From Chitinophaga sp. 180180018-3 (GTDB taxonomy: Bacteria > Bacteroidota > Bacteroidia > Chitinophagales > Chitinophagaceae), in the NCBI RefSeq assembly GCF_037893185.1, contig NZ_CP140772.1, forward strand, positions 1,302,001 through 1,366,000: DNA of 64,000 nucleotides. Direction: 5' to 3'. Numbering within the stretch: the stretch's first letter is position 1; each line of letters starts with the position of its first letter. A program made the position numbers and the translations under genes. Below, piece after piece: positions 34,776 through 44,251 of the stretch. Below the pieces are notes generated by a model, which saw nothing but the letters and a program-made list of their open reading frames with translations, did not search any database and was not told where the DNA came from.

Positions 34776-37288
34776 TGATTGTAGTTGTAGCGTGTGCGTT
34801 AGTGGCGCTTGCCGCCCTTATTTTGCATTTAAAAGAAGAGAAATCAAAAACGCTGGCACTTGAAAAAGTGCTGCCGGTATATAAAGTGGAAAGTGACCTT
34901 ATACTTTCCAAACATGGTGATGTAACCTGTGCCTATAAACTTGACCTGCCGGAGATCTTCACCCTCTCCAATTCCGAGTATGATACCATTCACCAGATTT
35001 GGTTAAAAGCGATGAAGGTACTTCCGGCAGGCACTATTATTCATAAACAAGATTGGTTTTGCAAGCAGGCATACCAACCACCCCAGGATCAGCCTTCCCA
35101 AACTTTTCTGGCGCAAAAAAGCAATGCGTATTTCACGGGAAGGCCCTTCCTGGCTCATTCCTGCTACCTGATGCTAACCCGCAAAGCCGCCAACCGCAAG
35201 CCGGCCAGCTCCGTGTTTTCCAACCTACTGCGCCCTTTGCTGCATGCGCAACCTGCGAACCTCAAAGCACTGGGCGATTTTGTAGATAAGGCAGGCCAAT
35301 TTCAAAAGTTACTTTCGGAAGGCGGCTTTATAAAAGTCGAACGCATGAAAGATGATGCACTCGCGGGTACAGAAGCTAGTCCTGGTTTACTGGAAAGGTA
35401 TTGCTTTTTGCTTTCTGAAACCGAAGAACCCATGATCCGTGATATTGGTTTTAAACCTGAATGGAAAATCGGTGACCGCTATTGTAATATGTATGCGTTG
35501 AGCGACGTGGAAGACATGCCTGCCGTGTGCGGCAGCAAAATGGTGTATGATAAGTATTCAACCGACAAGACACGCTTTCCTATTGGATTTGCGGCACCCA
35601 TCGGCCAGTTGCTTACCTGCGACCATATATACAACCAGGTAATCATTATCGAGGATACGCAAAAAACGATAAAATTGCTGGAGAGCAAAAGACGCCGCCT
35701 GCAATCATTAGCCGCTTACAGCCGGGAAAATACCTACAGCATGGAAGCCACCAATGCCTTTCTCAATGAAGCAGTCAGCGAACAACGCCAGCCAGTAAAA
35801 GCGCATTTTAATTTAATTGTTTGGACAGAGGACAGGGAACAGTTGGGCGAGCTGCGTAACCAGGTATCTGCTGCCATCGCACAGATGGATGGTACACCCA
35901 GGCAGGAAGTTCATGGAGCCCCACAGGTTTTTTGGGCTTGCCTGCCGGGCAACGCAGCAGACTGCCCCGTGAATGATACCTTCGATACGTTTGCCGAGCA
36001 GGCCATTTGCTTCCTGAATATGGAAACTGCTTACCGTTCTGCTTCCCCCCAAGACGGCATCCGTTTTTCAGACAGGCTTTCCGGTCGTCCCGTATTTGTA
36101 GACCTATACAACGGGCCGCGTAAAGCCGGGATCACCAGCAACATGGGAACGCTTGTATGTGGTACCAGCGGAGGCGGTAAAAGCATGACGGTAAACCACA
36201 TTCTTCGTACCCTGTTCGACCAGGGCGCACATTGCGTAACCGTGGACATTGGCGGAAGCTATAAGGGTTTGTGTGAACTTTTGAAGGGCTATTATTTTAC
36301 TTACGAAGAAAGCAACCCGATAAAGTTCAACCCCTTTTATCTTTCCGAGGGAGCTACCCTGGACACCGAGAAAAAAGAAAGCCTTAAAAGCCTGCTGGTA
36401 GCGCTTTGGAAACAGGACAATGAAAACTTTAACCGCAGTGAATATGTAGCGTTGTCCAATGCCTTGCAAGGCTATTACCTGCACCTTGAAAAGTTCCCTG
36501 AAATATTCCCCTGCTTTAACAGCTTTTATGAATACCTGGAAACCATTTACACCCAGGAGCTGAAAGCCTTCAATGTTAAGGACCGCGATTTTGACGTCAA
36601 CAATTTCCTGTATGTTCTGCGGCCATTTTACAAGGGTGGGGAATTTGACTACCTATTGAATGCCACAGAAAAGCTCGATGCGTTCAACCAGCCCTTCGTT
36701 GTATTTGAGCTGGACAATGTGAAAGATCATCCTATACTTTTCCCGGTCATTACATTAATAATCATGGAATTGTTTATTAGTAAAATGCGTAAACTAAAAG
36801 GTGTACGCAAGGTGCTAACCATCGATGAAGCCTGGAAAGCCATCGCCAAATCAGGTATGGCAGAGTTCTTAAAATATGCGTTTAAAACCATCCGTAAGTT
36901 TAACGGTGTTCCAATTGTGATTACGCAAGAATTAGATGACTTGATAAGTTCACCCATTATCAAAGACGCCATCATCAACAACGCCGACATTAAAATCTTG
37001 ATGGACATGCGCAAGTTTGTAAACAAATTTGACAAGCTGCAAGACGTACTGGGCATGAGTGAAAAAGGAAAAAACATTCTACTGTCCGTTAATAAAGATA
37101 ACCGGGAAATATTTATCGACATTGGCGGGCAAATTATGAAAGTGTATAAAAATGAATTGTGTCCGGAAGAATATTTCTCCTATACGACCGAAGGCAGGGA
37201 ACGTGTTATGGTACTGGATTATGCGGAACGGATGGGTAGCATGGAAGCGGGCATTGAACAATTGATAAAAGACAGGAAAAGCGCGTAA
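34775..37288 (+). CDS. traG: Conjugation ATPase TraG (VirB4-like)
   Basis: An 837-residue ATPase from ATG 34775, overlapping the traF stop. The N-terminal third has one hydrophobic segment and the TraG N-terminal domain. Walker A is CGTSGGGKSMT at about residues 462-472 and Walker B VLTIDEAWKAI is near 682. Other VirB4 marks include VVFELDNVKDHP and PIVITQELDDL. It powers assembly of the type IV channel. Length and gene position are typical of Bacteroidetes TraG. Confidence 0.95.
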   Translation: MIVVVACALVALAALILHLKEEKSKTLALEKVLPVYKVESDLILSKHGDVTCAYKLDLPEIFTLSNSEYDTIHQIWLKAMKVLPAGTIIHKQDWFCKQAYQPPQDQPSQTFLAQKSNAYFTGRPFLAHSCYLMLTRKAANRKPASSVFSNLLRPLLHAQPANLKALGDFVDKAGQFQKLLSEGGFIKVERMKDDALAGTEASPGLLERYCFLLSETEEPMIRDIGFKPEWKIGDRYCNMYALSDVEDMPAVCGSKMVYDKYSTDKTRFPIGFAAPIGQLLTCDHIYNQVIIIEDTQKTIKLLESKRRRLQSLAAYSRENTYSMEATNAFLNEAVSEQRQPVKAHFNLIVWTEDREQLGELRNQVSAAIAQMDGTPRQEVHGAPQVFWACLPGNAADCPVNDTFDTFAEQAICFLNMETAYRSASPQDGIRFSDRLSGRPVFVDLYNGPRKAGITSNMGTLVCGTSGGGKSMTVNHILRTLFDQGAHCVTVDIGGSYKGLCELLKGYYFTYEESNPIKFNPFYLSEGATLDTEKKESLKSLLVALWKQDNENFNRSEYVALSNALQGYYLHLEKFPEIFPCFNSFYEYLETIYTQELKAFNVKDRDFDVNNFLYVLRPFYKGGEFDYLLNATEKLDAFNQPFVVFELDNVKDHPILFPVITLIIMELFISKMRKLKGVRKVLTIDEAWKAIAKSGMAEFLKYAFKTIRKFNGVPIVITQELDDLISSPIIKDAIINNADIKILMDMRKFVNKFDKLQDVLGMSEKGKNILLSVNKDNREIFIDIGGQIMKVYKNELCPEEYFSYTTEGRERVMVLDYAERMGSMEAGIEQLIKDRKSA

Positions 37289-37333
37289 AAAATCGGGCGA
37301 TTTTCGTTAAATTCAGGGATAAACAATTATACT

Positions 37334-37732
37334 ATGAAGAAATCATTTTTAGCTATTGTTTTTGTTGCCACATGTACCGTCACTTTTTTTGGATGCGCCG
37401 GTAAAGGAGATCTGAAAGCCATCGAAGGTGAATATGTCCGTTACAACAAAACGGAACGGTCGGTCGTAAAAGATCAGTATTTTATTAAGCTGTTTAATGA
37501 AGAAACAGGACAGGTCAGCATTCAAAAGATTGCCAACATTACAAGAATTGTAGACGGTCAAATGCAAACGCCTTATGTCACGACGGATAAGTTTACGGGC
37601 TTTTATTTTCCCAACGAAAACAAATTAACGATAGCAGAGCGTGGACTGGACTTCAAGGTGGATTTAAAGGATAGCACCCTGTCCGTACCCAATGAAGTGT
37701 TTAAAAAAGTAAGCACCGCCACCGCTCCCTAA
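37334..37732 (+). CDS. Small lipoprotein in the tra operon
   Basis: A 132-residue lipoprotein with signal peptide and lipobox (TCTVTFFGCAGKGD). The mature part is beta-rich (GEYVRYNKTERSVVKDQYFI), with no recognised family. It sits between the VirB4-like TraG and the TraI-like genes. A surface or periplasmic lipoprotein here could take part in pilus assembly or in entry exclusion; both are guesses from position. Confidence 0.6.
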   Translation: MKKSFLAIVFVATCTVTFFGCAGKGDLKAIEGEYVRYNKTERSVVKDQYFIKLFNEETGQVSIQKIANITRIVDGQMQTPYVTTDKFTGFYFPNENKLTIAERGLDFKVDLKDSTLSVPNEVFKKVSTATAP

Positions 37733-37940
37733 AGTGATCTGCTTGCCCCAACCCATGTACGCATGTAGAATGCCCCTATAGGTATCCTGCATGCGTGCAT
37801 GGATCAAGCGATACCTTTCTGTTTTGTTAACCACCTCCTCTAAGCCCACACTACATCAATTTCCCCCTTCTTATTTTTTAGTATTTGACCGCACTGCGGC
37901 CAACAAGGTACCTATTGTGTCAAATGAAAATGTGTGCGAA

Positions 37941-38612
37941 ATGAAAAAGTGTATCTGGTTATCCGTGATTGTCTGCCTGTTTACTATCATGCCCACGAAA
38001 CGCAGCCATGCTATTGTTTGGGTAGTAGTAAAAGCCGCAGCAAAGAAAATTATCAAGGCCATTGACTTACAGGTGCAACGCTTGCAAAACAAAACCATCG
38101 GCTTACAAAACGCGCAGCGTGCCGTTGAAAATACGCTGTCCAAACTCAAACTCAATGAAATCGGGGATTGGATGGACAAGCAACGCGAGCAATATGCAAA
38201 GTATTACGATGAACTGCAAAAAGTGCGCAATACGATTGCCTATTACCGGCGCGTGAAAGCAATCATCCAGCGACAGATCGACCTGGTAGATGAATACAAA
38301 CGCGCTTATGCACTGTTTAAGCGTGACAAGAATTTCACCCCGCAAGAGATCGAGCAAATGGGCTTTATCTACCAGGGCATTTTTGATGAAAGCATGAAGA
38401 ACATCGATGAACTGTTGCTCGTAGTAAATGCGCTGTCCACCAGAATGTCAGATGCCAAACGCCTGGAACTAATTTCCGCAGCAGGCGAACGTGTTGATCG
38501 CAATTTTAGCCACCTGCTGGAATTCAACCGCAATAACGCTTTATTAAGCATGCAACGGGCAAAAGATCAAACAGAAGTAATGGGATTAAAAGCCCTGTAC
38601 GGAATAAAATAG
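37941..38612 (+). CDS. TraI-like exported protein, first of three paralogues
   Basis: A 223-residue protein from ATG 37941, where a signal peptide begins (MKKCIWLSVIVCLFTIMPTK); the longer frame to 37791 lacks sense. It is almost all helix, with coiled-coil character (LQNAQRAVENTLSKLKLNEI) and the motif RMSDAKRLELI. It resembles the VirB5-like TraI of Bacteroidetes elements, thought to sit at the pilus or in the periplasm. Two relatives follow directly. Confidence 0.75.
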   Translation: MKKCIWLSVIVCLFTIMPTKRSHAIVWVVVKAAAKKIIKAIDLQVQRLQNKTIGLQNAQRAVENTLSKLKLNEIGDWMDKQREQYAKYYDELQKVRNTIAYYRRVKAIIQRQIDLVDEYKRAYALFKRDKNFTPQEIEQMGFIYQGIFDESMKNIDELLLVVNALSTRMSDAKRLELISAAGERVDRNFSHLLEFNRNNALLSMQRAKDQTEVMGLKALYGIK

Positions 38613-38618
38613 TGTAGT

Positions 38619-39266
38619 ATGAAAATGTGTGTATTATTTCTGATCGCCCTTTGCATGGCTACGGCATCGTATGCCCAGGGCGTAGATGAATGGTTACGGC
38701 AAAAGGCCACGCAACGCAAATATCTTATCCAGCAAATTGTTGCCTTGCAGGCGCAGATTGCCCAAATAAAAAAAGGATATGAGATTGCGAAACAAGGTTA
38801 CAATACCATCCATGCCATTAAGAACGGTGAATTCTCCCTTCACACCGCTTTTTTTACTGGACTGAAAACTGTCAATCCGAAAGTGAAAAAATATGCACGG
38901 GTGGCCGATATTATTGCCAACCAGGTCACCATTGTGCAGGTAGCCCATCAAAGTATCCGCCAGGCCAGAAGCAGCCCCCGTTTCGCCAGCGGAGAACTGG
39001 CAGCAGTATCTGAAATCACTGATGCCTTACTTAGTGAAGTGGCTAAAACCATCGATCAGTTATCCGCTGTTGTACTCAACGGTAAGTATGAAATGAGCGA
39101 TGACGAACGCCTGCGGCGCATTGACAATTTATACCTCACCAGTACACAGCAGGCAAAAACAGCCTACACACTTTCCCAACACGTCGGATTCATTGACCGC
39201 AGCCGTTTGCAGGAACTTTCCGAGAACCGCGCTATGCGGGAACTCTACAACCTTCCTGCGCAGTAA
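38619..39266 (+). CDS. TraI-like exported protein, second paralogue
   Basis: A 215-residue exported helical protein (signal MKMCVLFLIALCMATASYAQ). It contains GEFSLHTAFFTGLKTVNPKV and EMSDDERLRRIDNLY, both aligning with the third paralogue (GNYKLHQAFLDGL, RMSDEERLSAIDRIY). It starts 6 bases after the preceding stop. VirB5-like role inferred from position and helical build. Confidence 0.72.
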   Translation: MKMCVLFLIALCMATASYAQGVDEWLRQKATQRKYLIQQIVALQAQIAQIKKGYEIAKQGYNTIHAIKNGEFSLHTAFFTGLKTVNPKVKKYARVADIIANQVTIVQVAHQSIRQARSSPRFASGELAAVSEITDALLSEVAKTIDQLSAVVLNGKYEMSDDERLRRIDNLYLTSTQQAKTAYTLSQHVGFIDRSRLQELSENRAMRELYNLPAQ

Positions 39267-39287
39267 ATAAATTTTAATCAGGAAAAA

Positions 39288-39932
39288 ATGATTTCCATGA
39301 AACGCATATGTAGTGTAATGCTTTTGTTGCTGGTGGCATCCTTTCCCTATCGTGCCAACGCACAAGCGGCAGAACTGGCGCAACTGGCGCTCAATATCGA
39401 AAAGCTCACGCAGTTTAAACAGATCCTGGAGCAGATGTATAAGGGATATAAAGTACTTACCGAAGGATACAACAAGGTCAAAGACGTTGCCTCTGGTAAT
39501 TACAAACTGCACCAGGCATTTCTTGATGGCCTTTACCTGGTATCCCCGGAAGTGCGCAAGTACCAACGCATACCGGATATTGTAAATTATCAAATCGACA
39601 TTCTGAACGAATACAAAGCTGCTTTTCGTCACTTCAAAAATTCCGGTGCTTTTACCGAAAGTAACCTCGCTTATCTGGAAGCAGTGTATAACAACCTGTT
39701 CCAGCGAAGTCTTGCCAACCTGGAAGAATTAACAATGGTCATCACTACCAACCAGCTACGCATGTCCGATGAAGAACGCCTAAGCGCCATAGACCGGATT
39801 TACAAAGAAATGAAGGAGAAAAGAACCTTCCTGCGGCAATTCAATGAAGAAGCGAAAATGCTTTATCTGCAAAAGCGCAAGGAGAAAGTGGAAGTTGATA
39901 ACCTCAACGGCCTTTACAATTTTAAAAATTAA
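39288..39932 (+). CDS. TraI-like exported protein, third paralogue
   Basis: A 214-residue exported helical protein (signal LLLLVASFPYRANAQ). Its first half matches the second paralogue and its second half matches both relatives (LRMSDEERLSAIDRIYKEMK). Tandem triplication of a VirB5-like gene is a feature of this operon. It ends 14 bases before traJ. Confidence 0.72.
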   Translation: MISMKRICSVMLLLLVASFPYRANAQAAELAQLALNIEKLTQFKQILEQMYKGYKVLTEGYNKVKDVASGNYKLHQAFLDGLYLVSPEVRKYQRIPDIVNYQIDILNEYKAAFRHFKNSGAFTESNLAYLEAVYNNLFQRSLANLEELTMVITTNQLRMSDEERLSAIDRIYKEMKEKRTFLRQFNEEAKMLYLQKRKEKVEVDNLNGLYNFKN

Positions 39933-39946
39933 TTCAATCGTAGGGT

Positions 39947-41014
39947 ATGAAATATTGTGTGGGCGCCAGCTTATTGCTGCTGGCAGTGTGCTGTCCATTT
40001 CTTTCCCAGGCACAGGGAATGGCGGGTGATATTAAAAGTTTCCAGTCCGTCCTGGAAACACTGTACAAAGATATGCTGCCCAAAGTCGGCAGCCTGATAA
40101 ACGTAGGGCGCGCTGTCGCTGGGTTTGCGGCTATATGGTACATTGCTTACCGCGTATGGGGGCATATTGCCCGCGCCGAAAGCATTGACTTCTATCCGCT
40201 TTTTCGACCGTTCGCCCTCGGCCTTGCCATCACGCTGTTTCCCCAGGTACTAGCGGTTATCAACGGGGCTTTGAATCCCATTGTTACCGGCACTGCGCAA
40301 CTGGTGGATAATTCCGATAAAGCTATTGCCGAATTATTTAAAAAGAAGGAGGCGGAAATGCGTAAAAGTGACCAGTGGAAGGCACTCGTCGGTGAAAGCG
40401 GAACCGGTGACCGTTCACTCTGGATGGAGTATGCACACCCTGATGTGCAACAAGAAGGGTGGGTAGAAAAGATCGGTAACTCGATGGAATTTGTAATGGC
40501 AAAAATGGCCTACAACTTCACCAATGATATAAAGCGCATCATCAGTATCATCCTGCAAATTATCTATGCCGCTGCCGCCCTTTGTATAAATACGCTACGA
40601 ACGTTTAACCTGATAATTTTAGCCATGCTCGGCCCACTGGTGCTCGGCATCAGCGTATTTGATGGCTTCCAACACACGCTCAACATGTACCTGGCACGCT
40701 ACATCAATATCTACCTCTGGCTACCGGTTGCCAATATCCTGGGTGCTGTACTGGGCACCATTCAGGAAAACATACTAAAAATGGATTTGAAAAATCTCGC
40801 GGAAACCGGTACCACTTTTTTTAGCACCTACGACCTGGGGTATATCATATTCATGCTGATCGGCATCATTGCCTACACGACTGTACCCAGTATTGCCGAC
40901 CAGATCGTACATGTGGGAGGTGGTGGCGCCCTTCAACAGAAAGCCACCCAAACTTTTAGCGGTGTAGCTTTTGGCGCACCGACTGCGGTGGCAACTGGCA
41001 AGGTTTCTTTTTAA
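39947..41014 (+). CDS. traJ: Conjugative transposon protein TraJ (VirB6-like)
   Basis: A 355-residue polytopic inner-membrane protein with a cleavable signal (LLLLAVCCPFLSQAQ). Hydrophobic segments lie at about 45-65, 85-105, 195-215, 220-240 and 295-320. The blocks FDGFQHTLNMYLARYINIYL and LPVANILGAVLGTI are typical of Bacteroidetes TraJ. It forms the inner-membrane part of the DNA channel. Gene order with traK, traM and traN downstream is canonical. Confidence 0.88.
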   Translation: MKYCVGASLLLLAVCCPFLSQAQGMAGDIKSFQSVLETLYKDMLPKVGSLINVGRAVAGFAAIWYIAYRVWGHIARAESIDFYPLFRPFALGLAITLFPQVLAVINGALNPIVTGTAQLVDNSDKAIAELFKKKEAEMRKSDQWKALVGESGTGDRSLWMEYAHPDVQQEGWVEKIGNSMEFVMAKMAYNFTNDIKRIISIILQIIYAAAALCINTLRTFNLIILAMLGPLVLGISVFDGFQHTLNMYLARYINIYLWLPVANILGAVLGTIQENILKMDLKNLAETGTTFFSTYDLGYIIFMLIGIIAYTTVPSIADQIVHVGGGGALQQKATQTFSGVAFGAPTAVATGKVSF

Positions 41015-41052
41015 CATGAAAATTATTGTGTGACCGATAAAGTGAAGAAGAT

Positions 41053-41673
41053 ATGTTTCATCAATTAAAGAACCTGGATACCGCATTCAAGCATGTGCGC
41101 TTGTTCAGTCTTGTACTTATCCTGGCAAACATCATCATCAGTTGCTATGCACTGTTCTATGCCATGAATTTTGCCACCGCAGCCCAACAGCGCGTGTATA
41201 TCATTTCAGATGGTAAAGCTATCGAAGCCTTTGCCAGTAATAAGAAGGACAACATCGCTGTAGAAGCCCGCGACCATATCAAAGTATTTCACCATCTTTT
41301 TTTCAGTTTATCGCCTGATGATAAGGCCATCACTGAAAACTTGAAAAAGGCGCTCTACCTCGCCGACAACAGTGCTAAAGCGCAGTATGACAATTTGCTG
41401 GAAAAGGGATATTACATGCAAGTGGTGAGTGCCAATATCAGCCAGGACGTAACACCGGATAGTATTGCCGTCAATACCACCAACTACCCATACTATTTCC
41501 GCTACTACGGCAAGCAACGCATAGTCCGTTCAACCTCCATCGTCACCCGTAGCCTTATAACCGAAGGGTATATACGGGATCTCCAGGAACGCAGCGACAA
41601 CAACCCGCACGGCTTTCTGATCGAACGCTGGTCCACCCTTGAAAACCGCGATTTAGAAATCACCAAACGATAA
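41053..41673 (+). CDS. traK: Conjugative transposon protein TraK (VirB8-like)
   Basis: A 206-residue protein with one N-terminal membrane segment (LFSLVLILANIIISCYALFY, residues about 17-36) and a periplasmic domain with the TraK signature DHIKVFHHLFFSLSPDDKA. VirB8-like proteins assemble the core complex between the two membranes. It lies between traJ and traL/traM as in CTnDOT-type elements. Confidence 0.88.
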   Translation: MFHQLKNLDTAFKHVRLFSLVLILANIIISCYALFYAMNFATAAQQRVYIISDGKAIEAFASNKKDNIAVEARDHIKVFHHLFFSLSPDDKAITENLKKALYLADNSAKAQYDNLLEKGYYMQVVSANISQDVTPDSIAVNTTNYPYYFRYYGKQRIVRSTSIVTRSLITEGYIRDLQERSDNNPHGFLIERWSTLENRDLEITKR

Positions 41674-41677
41674 GGTT

Positions 41678-42136
41678 ATGTGGAAAAGGAAACAAAACAG
41701 ACCTCCATCAGTGCTTGCCATCCGTACCTCGCAAATGTTTGCCTGGTTGCAAAAGAAATGGGTGAACTGGATGCAGCAGCGGGAAGCGCGTCTTACGATG
41801 GCTCAAAAAAAATGGAGCCTTGCCATCTTCATGCTTTGCTCCTGTAGCGGCTGCGTACTCATTTTCCTGGCGGGAATAACACCTGGCATTAACAGCTTCT
41901 CGGCACCGGTAGCAGTACAGCCTTTAAGGATGCCAGCTATTCAACCGAATACCAACGCTAACGTACAAACGCCCATCACTAGGGAGGATACGCTAACCAT
42001 TCGCCGCTACCTGCAAACCATTGATAGTATGAGCCAGACCCAGGAAGGTAAAGCGCAATTAGATGCGTACTTCCGGCAACGCCCCGGTTTGTCTGATAGT
42101 ATCGCTGTACTTAGAAAAATATTTTATCATCAATAA
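41678..42136 (+). CDS. Small membrane protein at the TraL position
   Basis: A 152-residue protein with a basic cytoplasmic N-terminus, one membrane segment (SLAIFMLCSCSGCVLIFLAG, about residues 47-66) and a Pro/Asn-rich periplasmic tail. It occupies the place of TraL (DUF3989) between traK and traM and starts 5 bases after traK. I see no diagnostic TraL motif, so the name is by position only. Confidence 0.6.
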   Translation: MWKRKQNRPPSVLAIRTSQMFAWLQKKWVNWMQQREARLTMAQKKWSLAIFMLCSCSGCVLIFLAGITPGINSFSAPVAVQPLRMPAIQPNTNANVQTPITREDTLTIRRYLQTIDSMSQTQEGKAQLDAYFRQRPGLSDSIAVLRKIFYHQ

Positions 42137-42146
42137 CAATGTGAAC

Positions 42147-43397
42147 ATGGAACAGTGGGAAAGAAAAAAGAGATTCTTGATGGTAGTGCCGGTACTGGTA
42201 CTTCCTTTTGTTGCCTTCCTTTTTTGGTCGCTTGGTGGAGGCAAAGGAAAAGTCGCACCGGTAGCAAATGCGCAAGGTATCAATGCCAGCCTGCCGTCGG
42301 CGCAGCTTCTTAAAGATGGCCCGGCAGACAAAATGAGCTTATACCAGCAGGCAGATAAAGATTCCCTGGAACTGCGAGAACAGATGCGCAACGATCCTTT
42401 CCGTCAGGATAGTGAACATGACCCGGCGGAAATCAGTCCCTTTGCCAGTCAGCCCGGCGCTTCACCCGCTCCGTATGAAAGCGATGATGCCAATGAGCGA
42501 AAAGTGCGCGAGAAGCTCACAGAACTGGAACAGCAGCTACGTACGGAGCCTCCCAAACCTGTAGCCACAGCAGCAACGGCCACCGAATCCGTCTATCAAC
42601 AAAAGGACGAAGATATGGCGCGACTGGAAGCTATGATGCAAAGCCTTAGCGGTTCTACCGCCACAGCCGGGAGTGATCCTGAATTGGCGCAGTTGAACGG
42701 TATGCTCGAAAAAGTGCTGGATATTCAACATCCCGAAAGAGTGCGTGATAAACTGAAAGCTAATTCCAGCAAAGACAAGGATAAGGTCTTTCCAATACAG
42801 AACCAGGAAGAAAGCCAGCTCGATGACTTACTGGCAGAAGATTCCACCCGTAAAAAAATGCTATCCCGTATCAGCGCCGCAAGCGCATCTATTACCGGGT
42901 TTTATGGCCTTGAAGAAACAACCCCCGACTTTTCCAATAACGGCATCACCGCTGTTATCCACGAAAACCAAACTCTTGTGAGCGGTGCCAACGTAAAACT
43001 GCGCACGACGCAAGACTTGTTCCTGCAAGGTAAGCTGATTCCCACGGGCACATTCGTGGCCGGAGTAGCTACCCTGAACGGCGAACGTCTGCAAATTCAT
43101 ATTGAGCATATCCGCTACCAGGATGCCGTGTTCCCGGTGGACTTGACGGTTTTCTCGCTCGATGGTATCGAAGGTATTCATATTCCGGGGGCCATTTCCC
43201 GTGACGCAGCCAAGCAAGGTGCCGACGATGCTTTGCAAACGCTTCAAATGTCCTCTTTAGATCCGTCGATCACCGCACAGGCGGCATCCGCAGGGATCGA
43301 AACGGTAAAATCCTTTTTGTCTAAAAAAACAAAACTCGTGCGGGTGACGGTGAAAGCCGACCATCCCGTATTACTCATGAATTCCAATAACAATTAA
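42147..43397 (+). CDS. traM: Conjugative transposon protein TraM (VirB10-like)
   Basis: A 416-residue protein from ATG 42147 (the frame extends to 42063 inside the preceding gene). A cytoplasmic start MEQWERKKRFL leads to a membrane segment (MVVPVLVLPFVAFLFWSLGG), then a long Ala/Pro/Glu-rich linker. The C-terminal domain carries the TraM pattern NQTLVSGANVKLRTTQDLFL and GTFVAGVATLNGERLQIHIE. It spans the periplasm and energises the outer-membrane pore with TraN. Confidence 0.9.
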   Translation: MEQWERKKRFLMVVPVLVLPFVAFLFWSLGGGKGKVAPVANAQGINASLPSAQLLKDGPADKMSLYQQADKDSLELREQMRNDPFRQDSEHDPAEISPFASQPGASPAPYESDDANERKVREKLTELEQQLRTEPPKPVATAATATESVYQQKDEDMARLEAMMQSLSGSTATAGSDPELAQLNGMLEKVLDIQHPERVRDKLKANSSKDKDKVFPIQNQEESQLDDLLAEDSTRKKMLSRISAASASITGFYGLEETTPDFSNNGITAVIHENQTLVSGANVKLRTTQDLFLQGKLIPTGTFVAGVATLNGERLQIHIEHIRYQDAVFPVDLTVFSLDGIEGIHIPGAISRDAAKQGADDALQTLQMSSLDPSITAQAASAGIETVKSFLSKKTKLVRVTVKADHPVLLMNSNNN

Positions 43398-43406
43398 TCA
43401 TTAAAC

Positions 43407-44219
43407 GTGAAAAAGATGAAAGTGCTGTTTGTATTAATGATCCTGGTTTCCGGTTTTTTTAACGCGCAGGCGCAAGTGCCGGCATATCCGCAATCTATCC
43501 AGGTGGGAAAAAATACTACTACTATGCTGGTATTTCCTACTGCCATTAAAGATGCTGATCGCGGCAGTGCCGATATTATCATCCAGCCGGTGAAAAACGC
43601 CCGGCACGTATTAAAGGTAAAAGCCGTCAAAGATGGTTTTCAACAGACAAATCTTACCGTATTCACCGAGGACGATAAAATTTATACCGTCAGCGTTTCC
43701 TATAACCCATCGCCCTTTGAACTGGCGTATAATTTTACCCAGGCGCCACTGAATTTGCCGCCAGCTACAGAACGGCCGCTCAACGACCCGGAAGTACAGG
43801 CACAGTCTGAACTGATCGCCGGTTTGCTACCTATAACCCGCCATCCGGCTAAAAGATCATATGCGATGGAAATGCGCCTCGATGGTATTTATGCAAAAGG
43901 CGGTGTATTGTTTTTCCAGTTTTCTTTAACGAACCATTCCAATATACCTTTTTCACTGGCCTTTCTTCGTACCTATCACCGCGATAAGACCAAAGCCAAA
44001 CGTTCTTCGCGTATGGAAAAGGAAGTATTGCCACGCTACTTCGCCCAGCGACCGGTTATAGACCCGCACACCAGTGGCCACTTCGTAGTAGCGATGGATC
44101 AGTTTACGATTGCCGACAACAAATTGTTTGTCATGGAATGCTTCGAGAAGAACGGCGACCGCCACATGGCTCTGAAAATTAAAGGCAAGCATATACTTCG
44201 CGCCCGATCCCTGCGGTAA
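43407..44219 (+). CDS. traN: Conjugative transposon protein TraN (VirB9-like)
   Basis: A 270-residue exported protein (signal VLMILVSGFFNAQAQ). It starts with QVGKNTTTMLVFPTAIKDAD, has the TraN block ADIIIQPVKNARHVLKVKA, and ends in beta structure. VirB9-like TraN pairs with TraM to build the periplasmic and outer-membrane part of the channel. It begins 9 bases after traM. Confidence 0.9.
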   Translation: MKKMKVLFVLMILVSGFFNAQAQVPAYPQSIQVGKNTTTMLVFPTAIKDADRGSADIIIQPVKNARHVLKVKAVKDGFQQTNLTVFTEDDKIYTVSVSYNPSPFELAYNFTQAPLNLPPATERPLNDPEVQAQSELIAGLLPITRHPAKRSYAMEMRLDGIYAKGGVLFFQFSLTNHSNIPFSLAFLRTYHRDKTKAKRSSRMEKEVLPRYFAQRPVIDPHTSGHFVVAMDQFTIADNKLFVMECFEKNGDRHMALKIKGKHILRARSLR

Positions 44220-44251
44220 AATCGATTTTCTCATTTTTAAATGTATTCATT

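Noticed and set aside
37791..37940. 50-residue extension of the first TraI-like gene
   Set aside because: It would bury the signal peptide that begins at Met 37941.
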